A DNA stretch of 17,544 bases from an uncultured Porphyromonadaceae bacterium (GTDB taxonomy: Bacteria > Bacteroidota > Bacteroidia > Bacteroidales > Muribaculaceae), in contig CALJBF010000324.1 in the NCBI GenBank assembly GCA_938027385.1, positions 1 to 17,544 on the forward strand. The letters run 5' to 3'. The translations under genes were made by a program, and so were the position numbers. The notes below the pieces were generated by a model. The model was not told the origin of the DNA. It did no database searches and saw only the letters and a program-made list of their open reading frames with translations. Shown here piece by piece: positions 13,954 to 17,544 of the stretch (the first letter of the stretch is position 1; every line of letters starts with the position of its first letter).

Positions 13954-14589
13954 TTATATCTTGAGTTTGCGCATGATAGTGTCAATATTCTCACGTTTGC
14001 GGGCCGCTACAAAAGCATCAGTGTCTTCCATCAGACCGTTGAGCAGCGGGTTCACCATCGCGCGGGCCATGAAGGGGAAGATGTTGAGCGATACGATATC
14101 GAGCATCAGCATGCCTGCGTCAACGCGGCGGCAGAGGCCGCGGGCGGCATAGTCGTCAATCTGCCGTTGAAGGGCATCGACCACCAGAGGCGCATGATGC
14201 ATTATAGTGTCAAGCACAACCGGCATGCGGTCTGGATACGGAAAGACTTCGCTAATCATGAATCGCGGCAAATCAGGGTTAGCGGCGATAAAATCAAGGT
14301 GACGGCCCACGGCATCCTCGATCTTGTCGAAGAGAGGAACGGTGGGATTACCCAAAGATGCGAGCATTATGTCACGCAGGGCACCTATCTTGCCACGGAC
14401 CACCGTCTCGAAAAGCCGGTCCTTGGTACGGAAATAATAATGGAGCATGGCGTGTGTAACACCTGCAGACTCGGCAATGGCTGTGGTACGCGCGCCGGCA
14501 TACCCTTTGAGCATGAATTCGCGCTCCGCGGCGACAAGTATGCGGTTCTCTGTGGTGTTGGAATCACATTCTGAGTAAGTTGTGTGCAT
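13954..14589 (-). CDS. TetR/AcrR-family repressor of the exporter operon
   Basis: Transcriptional repressor of 211 residues. The N-terminal DNA-binding domain spans about 13-60: NRILVAAEREFMLKGYAGAR, then the helix-turn-helix TTAIAESAGVTHAMLHYYFRTKDRLF. The all-helical C-terminal domain should bind an inducer and form dimers. The start is the ATG at 14589; a TTG at 14601 in the same frame would add four residues (YCD follows it) and is less likely. It is the first gene of the exporter operon, so it is expected to control itself and the transporter together. A palindromic operator candidate lies right at the predicted transcription start. The inducer is unknown; drugs, bile components or envelope lipids are possibilities by analogy only. 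Confidence 0.93.
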   Translation of the reverse strand: MHTTYSECDSNTTENRILVAAEREFMLKGYAGARTTAIAESAGVTHAMLHYYFRTKDRLFETVVRGKIGALRDIMLASLGNPTVPLFDKIEDAVGRHLDFIAANPDLPRFMISEVFPYPDRMPVVLDTIMHHAPLVVDALQRQIDDYAARGLCRRVDAGMLMLDIVSLNIFPFMARAMVNPLLNGLMEDTDAFVAARKRENIDTIMRKLKI

Positions 14590-14612
14590 ATCGCAATACA
14601 AACAATGGTGTT

Positions 14613-14626
14613 TAACAATCTTGTTA
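14613..14626. promoter_or_regulatory. Candidate TetR operator
   Basis: TAACAATCTTGTTA is a 6+2+6 perfect palindrome immediately downstream of the -7 box and covering the predicted transcription start of the tetR-exporter operon. It is bracketed by outer inverted arms GTGTTTA (14608-14614) and TAAACAC (14636-14642). Confidence 0.55.
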
Positions 14627-14629
14627 GCA

Positions 14630-14660
14630 CAAAGCTAAACACAAAAAACAACATTTCAAA
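14630..14660 (-). promoter_or_regulatory. Promoter of the tetR-exporter operon
   Basis: On the minus strand TTTG (plus 14657-14660) and TAGCTTTG (plus 14630-14637) are separated by exactly 19 nt, a full match to the Bacteroidota consensus. The predicted start is near 14624, giving a leader of about 35 nt to the ATG at 14589. Confidence 0.75.
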
Positions 14661-14755
14661 ATAGAAATTTAACTGATTCTTCATAATGACTATTTTCGGC
14701 CAAATAGACCAAACGAAACGAGGAACACAGTTGCCGTCCGGTGGCCGAAAAGCAC

Positions 14756-14797
14756 AAAAAACTGGCCCCGCGGCAAAATTTCGGCATGCCGCGGGGC
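14756..14797 (-). terminator. Minus-strand terminator-like hairpin upstream of the amidase gene
   Basis: GCCCCGCGGCA (14765-14775) and its perfect complement (14787-14797) form an 11-bp GC-rich hairpin with an 11-nt loop. Read on the minus strand it is followed after CAG by TTTTTT (plus 14756-14761), the form of an intrinsic terminator. No minus-strand gene lies upstream of it; it may shield the tetR promoter from antisense transcription. Confidence 0.5.
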
Positions 14798-14817
14798 ATC
14801 CTTTGCGCCGAATTGTT

Positions 14818-14825
14818 TAAATTTG
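14818..14825 (+). promoter_or_regulatory. -7 box for the amidase-MCE operon
   Basis: TAAATTTG matches TAnnTTTG, but no TTTG sits at proper -33 spacing. It ends 11 nt before the ATG at 14837, so the leader would be only a few bases. It also excludes the upstream GTG at 14741 as the start for this transcript. Confidence 0.45.
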
Positions 14826-14836
14826 TGACCGGTTTT

Positions 14837-16036
14837 ATGAATTTCAGACATTTCAGACATATAATCATATACGCCGTGATAGCTCTGGTGGCCGCACAGA
14901 CCCCGGGTACGGCGCACGCCGCCGACAGCGGCCGCAAGTTCACCGTCACGCTCGACGCCGGCCACGGTGGCCACGACCATGGCGCCACAGGGTGCCATTC
15001 GTCAGAAAAGGATATCACACTGGCCGTGGTGAAGAAAGTGGGCGCGCTGATACGCCACAACCTGGGCAAAGACGCACGAGTGGTCTACACTCGCGACGGC
15101 GACTTCTTCGTGCCCCTGCAAGAGCGTGCCGACATCGCCAACTCGGCAAAAAGCGACCTATTCATCTCGGTGCACATCAACTCGGTGGCGAAATCGAACA
15201 AGAACCGGAACTCGATAGAAGGAGTGCAGGTCTATACTCTGGGCCTCCACAAGACCGCCGAGAACCTCGCCGTGGCCAAACGCGAGAATGCCGTGATGGA
15301 GCTTGAAGATGACCATACGGCCCGATACGCCGGTTTCGACCCCGAATCGCCCGAAAGCGACATAATCTTCGAGCTGTCGCAGAACAAGCGCCTCGACCAG
15401 AGCATCGAGTTTGCCGACGCCGCCTATAACGAACTTATCCATGTGGCCGGCCGTGCCCCGCGCGGCGTGCGCCAGGCAGGGTTCTGGGTACTGTGGGCCA
15501 CATCGATGCCCGCGGTACTCATCGAGCTTGACTTCATCTGCAACCCCGACTCGGAGGAGTTCCTTACCTCGCAGGATGGCCAGAACAGCATGGCCGCCGC
15601 CATCTACAACGCCTTCTGCTCGTACATCAACACTTACGGTCCCGATGTCACCGGCCACAAGATTGCCGCCAAGCGTCTCCCCGGCTCTTACGTGCCCCCG
15701 AAACGCAAAGCCCCCGAACTCACACACGAAGAGAAACCGGCGCGCGTGGCCGACCTGGTCGAGGCCATCCCCGCCGACGAGGGTACAGCAAAAAAGCCGT
15801 CATACCGCATACAGATAGTGGCCTCGGTGGCACCGCTCGAAAAAGATTCGCCCGAACTTAAAGGCGCGCGCAAGGTGGCGCAGTACCGCGAGGGGAATCT
15901 GTACAAATACACCGTCGGCCCGTATCAGAACATGAAAAAGGCCCAGAAAGCCCTCGATGACGTGCGGCGCGACTTCCCCGACGCCTTCATCGTGGAAATC
16001 CAACAGGGACGGCGCACCGGCGCACAGTTGCCCTGA
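14837..16036 (+). CDS. Secreted N-acetylmuramoyl-L-alanine amidase with SPOR domain
   Basis: Zinc enzyme that cuts the bond between N-acetylmuramic acid and L-alanine in peptidoglycan, mostly during septum splitting; periplasmic. The protein has 399 residues. A signal peptide covers 1-28 (MNFRHFRHIIIYAVIALVAA, ending THAHA-like TAHAA). The Amidase_3 domain spans about 34-265: zinc ligands His43 (DAGHGG), Glu57 (SSEKD) and His113 (SVHINS), catalytic Glu230 (VLIELDFICN). A Lys/Pro-rich linker leads to a C-terminal SPOR domain (about 320-393, YRIQIVAS to AFIVEIQQ), which in this family binds denuded glycan strands at the division site. The start is the ATG at 14837 because it begins the signal peptide and lies just after a -7 box; a GTG at 14741 would bury the signal. 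The MCE gene follows after 41 bases, so the two are probably co-transcribed. Confidence 0.95.
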   Translation: MNFRHFRHIIIYAVIALVAAQTPGTAHAADSGRKFTVTLDAGHGGHDHGATGCHSSEKDITLAVVKKVGALIRHNLGKDARVVYTRDGDFFVPLQERADIANSAKSDLFISVHINSVAKSNKNRNSIEGVQVYTLGLHKTAENLAVAKRENAVMELEDDHTARYAGFDPESPESDIIFELSQNKRLDQSIEFADAAYNELIHVAGRAPRGVRQAGFWVLWATSMPAVLIELDFICNPDSEEFLTSQDGQNSMAAAIYNAFCSYINTYGPDVTGHKIAAKRLPGSYVPPKRKAPELTHEEKPARVADLVEAIPADEGTAKKPSYRIQIVASVAPLEKDSPELKGARKVAQYREGNLYKYTVGPYQNMKKAQKALDDVRRDFPDAFIVEIQQGRRTGAQLP

Positions 16037-16077
16037 CACATATCATTACCCCAACACTGACACTCACATCTACCATT

Positions 16078-16968
16078 ATGGCAAAGAAAGAAATAATCAT
16101 CGGCTCATGCGTCATACTCGCCCTGGCAGTGCTCTACTTCGGCATCGAGTACCTTAAAGGCGTAAACCTCTTCAAACCCGCCAACTACTACTCGGCCATG
16201 TACACCGACGTGGCAGGCCTGCAGAAATCGGCACCCGTCACGCTCAACGGCCTCAAGGTTGGCCAGGTATCGAGCATCGGTTACGAATACAAGAACCCGG
16301 GCCACGTGCTGGTCGAGATGAGCCTCGACAAAGAACTGCGCATTCCCAACGGCTCGAAGGCCGTAATCGAGCAGGATCTGCTCGGCACCGCCACCGTTGT
16401 GCTGCACATGTCTGACGCCACCGAGTATCAGCCTGTCGGCTCCCGGCTTGAGGGAGAGACAGCCACCGGCCTCATGGGTACTGTGAGCCAGCAGCTGATG
16501 CCCTCGGTATCGGCCATCTTCCCCAAGATCGACACCCTGCTCACATCGGTTAACGCCCTGGCGGCCAACCCCGCTCTGGCCGCATCGTTGACCCGTCTCG
16601 ACGACATCACCCTCAACATCGACCGCACCATACGCCAGCTCAATGCCGCAGTGACCACACTCCCCGCCACAGCATCGAACATCAATACCGTCTCGGCAAA
16701 CCTCACCACCATGACCGATGACCTCTCGCAGTTCACAGGCAAGATCAACGCCATCCCCGTCGACTCGCTGGCCGACAACCTCACCACCCTTTCGGCCAAC
16801 CTGCGCCAACTCTCGACCGAGCTCAACAACCCAAACTCTACCCTCGGCGCCCTGACCCACGACCGCGAACTCTACAACAACCTCAACGCCGCCGCCGCGT
16901 CGCTCGACTCCCTGCTCATCGACGTCAAGCGCAACCCCAAACGCTACATATCCATCACGCTCCTCTGA
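16078..16968 (+). CDS. MlaD/MCE-family membrane-anchored lipid-transport protein
   Basis: Likely moves phospholipids or other lipids across the periplasm as an oligomeric ring. The protein has 296 residues, with an uncleaved N-terminal membrane helix at about 6-23. The MCE domain follows at about 37-115 (YYSAMYTDVAGLQKSAPV, then LNGLKVGQVSSIG, with the pore-loop stretch DLLGTATVVLH at 100-110). A long, mostly helical C-terminal region (about 140-285) rich in Asn, Thr, Leu and Ala ends RNPKRYISITLL, typical of Bacteroidota MlaD-like proteins. No mlaE or mlaF permease/ATPase genes are in view. It lies downstream of an envelope amidase, an arrangement I recall as common in Bacteroidota, and is followed by a strong hairpin. 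Confidence 0.92.
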   Translation: MAKKEIIIGSCVILALAVLYFGIEYLKGVNLFKPANYYSAMYTDVAGLQKSAPVTLNGLKVGQVSSIGYEYKNPGHVLVEMSLDKELRIPNGSKAVIEQDLLGTATVVLHMSDATEYQPVGSRLEGETATGLMGTVSQQLMPSVSAIFPKIDTLLTSVNALAANPALAASLTRLDDITLNIDRTIRQLNAAVTTLPATASNINTVSANLTTMTDDLSQFTGKINAIPVDSLADNLTTLSANLRQLSTELNNPNSTLGALTHDRELYNNLNAAAASLDSLLIDVKRNPKRYISITLL

Positions 16969-16990
16969 TCTCCTCTCCTCTTAGACATCA

Positions 16991-17040
16991 TTAATGCAGC
17001 GAGCCGTCCTCCATGACCGAGGGACGGCTCGCTGCATTAA
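16991..17040. terminator. 19-bp perfect hairpin after the MCE gene
   Basis: Positions 16991-17009 and 17022-17040 are perfect reverse complements (19 bp, GC-rich core GCAGCGAGCCGTCC) around a 12-nt loop, 22 bases after the MCE stop. It lacks a T run, but its position and strength suggest that it ends the amidase-MCE transcript. It resembles the hairpin at 1600-1663 in form. Confidence 0.65.
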
Positions 17041-17065
17041 CACATCGTAGATTTATAATTATTGC

Positions 17066-17231
17066 TGTCCGGTAAACATGTCCAAGTAAGTGCCGGTCAC
17101 CGGAAACGCGAAACATAAGCCACGTAGTGGCGCAAGATTCCAGGCCACAGCTGCGCACCCCGTGGGGGTGCGCAGCTGTGGTAATCTGATGCTGTCGCTT
17201 CGCGCTATGGCACCTTATATTTTACCGGACA
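17066..17231. repeat. 166-bp element with 11-bp terminal inverted repeats and nested hairpins
   Basis: TGTCCGGTAAA (17066-17076) and TTTACCGGACA (17221-17231) are perfect terminal inverted repeats. Inside lie CCGGTCACCGG (17092-17102), GCCAC-GTA-GTGGC (17119-17131), a 17-bp perfect stem with a 3-nt loop (17145-17181), and CGCGAA (17107-17112) which can pair with TTCGCG near 17199-17204. There is no open frame for a transposase and no obvious target-site duplication. It could be a MITE or deleted insertion sequence, or a structured RNA. I cannot tell which from one copy. Confidence 0.5.
17145..17181. repeat. 17-bp perfect stem, 3-nt loop
   Basis: CCACAGCTGCGCACCCC (17145-17161) and its exact complement (17165-17181) flank GTG. 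AGATT just before (17135-17139 region) and AATCT just after (17183-17187) can lengthen the stem past an internal bulge. No T run follows on either strand, so it is not a standard terminator. Confidence 0.7.
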
Positions 17232-17270
17232 CCAATGATTTATTATATCAACCCAAACCGATATTCGTCA

Positions 17271-17324
17271 GCATGCGCCGCACTAATATCGCCACGATTG
17301 TCACAATCTCTTAACAAGAGATTG
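17271..17324. repeat. Left inverted repeat (54 bp) of the putative invertible segment
   Basis: Exactly complementary to 17491-17544 over all 54 bases. The inner 21 bases (17304-17324, CAATCTCTTAACAAGAGATTG) are a near-palindrome with 9-bp arms and central AAC; just outside is a second palindrome, GATTGTCACAATC (17296-17308). The outer 25 bases are less symmetric. Confidence 0.9.
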
Positions 17325-17490
17325 GTTTTATGTTGCAAAGTTACATATTTTTCTGCAAAACAATGCTTTATAGTATAAGAATGTGCGTTCTATGAGAAGT
17401 TCCGTTGTGCTGCCGGGATACACTATTACATTATTATATATTATTTAATTTCATCAACAAGCTTGTAATCAAACGATTACACGATTGTCA
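17325..17490. other. Putative invertible promoter segment (166 bp)
   Basis: An AT-rich segment with no gene, enclosed by the 54-bp inverted repeats. It contains one full TAnnTTTG box, on the minus strand, near its left edge, and none on the plus strand. In the present orientation it would fire leftward into the gene-free region; after inversion it would fire rightward out of the window. No recombinase gene is visible, so inversion is inferred from architecture alone. Confidence 0.55.
17336..17343 (-). promoter_or_regulatory. -7 promoter box inside the putative invertible segment
   Basis: Minus-strand TAACTTTG followed by CA is a full match to TAnnTTTG. An ATTG (TTG at plus 17361-17363) lies 17 nt upstream as a possible -33 element; the TTTG at plus 17356-17359 is too close. 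Transcription would start near 17329 and run left through the inverted repeat. Confidence 0.5.
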
Positions 17491-17522
17491 CAATCTCTTG
17501 TTAAGAGATTGTGACAATCGTG
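17480..17522. repeat. 43-bp palindrome at the right junction
   Basis: CACGATTGTCACAATCTCTT (17480-17499) and its exact complement (17503-17522) flank GTT. The same 20-mer occurs as a direct copy at 17293-17312, so this 20-mer is present three times. Confidence 0.85.
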
Positions 17523-17544
17523 GCGATATTAGTGCGGCGCATGC
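17491..17544. repeat. Right inverted repeat (54 bp, reaches the window end)
   Basis: Exact reverse complement of 17271-17324. Since the match runs to the last base, the true repeat may be longer. Its inner 21 bases (17491-17511) are CAATCTCTTGTTAAGAGATTG, the left core with its central trinucleotide reversed. Confidence 0.9.

Larger units (their letters stand above)
16969..17544. other. 576-bp gene-free, repeat-rich terminal region
   Basis: No credible coding sequence is present; the longest open frame (17090-17314) runs across hairpins and repeats and begins without a plausible start context. The region holds, in order, a 19-bp hairpin, a 166-bp element bounded by 11-bp inverted repeats, a 39-bp unremarkable AT-rich spacer (17232-17270), and a 166-bp AT-rich segment between 54-bp perfect inverted repeats. 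Confidence 0.8.

Noticed and set aside
13528..14574. Long plus-strand open frame of 348 codons
   Set aside because: It lies antisense to tolC and tetR, whose products are clearly recognisable. It has no recognisable motifs and arises from the GC-rich codon pattern.
14741..14836. Longer amidase from the GTG at 14741
   Set aside because: It would place 32 residues before an obvious signal peptide and span a hairpin and the -7 box.
17090..17314. Small 74-codon open frame in the terminal region
   Set aside because: It runs through two hairpins, the terminal repeat of the 166-bp element and the left 54-bp repeat; no family resemblance and no start context.
17293..17522. Short CRISPR-like array from the three copies of the 20-mer
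   Set aside because: The copies are in mixed orientation, with spacings of 167 and 3 nt, and there are no cas genes.
17491..17544. The 54-bp inverted repeat as a pure assembly artefact at a contig end
   Set aside because: Not fully excluded: a match that stops exactly at the last base is what assemblers leave at unresolved repeats. However, the inner boundary coincides with a structured palindromic core and a promoter lies inside, which a random fold-back would not predict. Kept as the main alternative.

Overview
The window looks like chromosomal DNA of a member of the Bacteroidota, most likely a gut Bacteroidales with moderately high GC (Muribaculaceae-like; the family is inference). Several upstream regions carry the Bacteroidota housekeeping promoter -7 box TAnnTTTG, some with a TTTG -33 box 19-20 nt upstream. 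Start codons follow A/T-rich leaders rather than strong Shine-Dalgarno sequences. The gene content also fits: an RhlE-type helicase with a basic tail, a long PriA, a type I pullulanase, and an amidase-SPOR gene followed by an MCE/MlaD gene. Part of the 5' end of the first gene lies outside the window.

Layout. 1-1137 (+): 3' part of a DEAD-box RNA helicase. 1264-1587 (+): a small protein made largely of 11-residue amphipathic repeats, ending at a 26-bp perfect hairpin shared with the convergent gene on the other side. 1683-4930 (-): a DUF486 membrane protein, a secreted type I pullulanase and an exported thioredoxin-fold protein without its CXXC, each with its own promoter and/or terminator signals. 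5370-7892 (+): primosomal helicase PriA. 7925-14589 (-): a tightly packed seven-gene operon encoding a TetR repressor, TolC-like outer-membrane factor, lipoprotein membrane-fusion protein, two ABC ATPases and two ABC-2 permeases. This is a complete YbhGFSR-type tripartite exporter, with a well-formed promoter and a palindromic operator candidate before tetR. 14837-16968 (+): a secreted N-acetylmuramoyl-L-alanine amidase with a SPOR domain and a membrane-anchored MCE protein, both envelope functions.

The last 576 bases (16969-17544) hold no credible gene but much structure. There is a 19-bp perfect hairpin after the MCE gene. Next comes a 166-bp element bounded by 11-bp inverted repeats with nested hairpins inside. 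Last is a 166-bp AT-rich segment flanked by perfect inverted repeats of at least 54 bp that run to the final base. That segment contains one good -7 box, pointing left in the present orientation. The best reading is a phase-variable invertible promoter whose controlled gene, and perhaps recombinase, lie just beyond the window. An assembly effect at a contig end is the main alternative.

Most of the window is conserved housekeeping and envelope biology. The 3' terminal inverted-repeat region is the part most worth following up.
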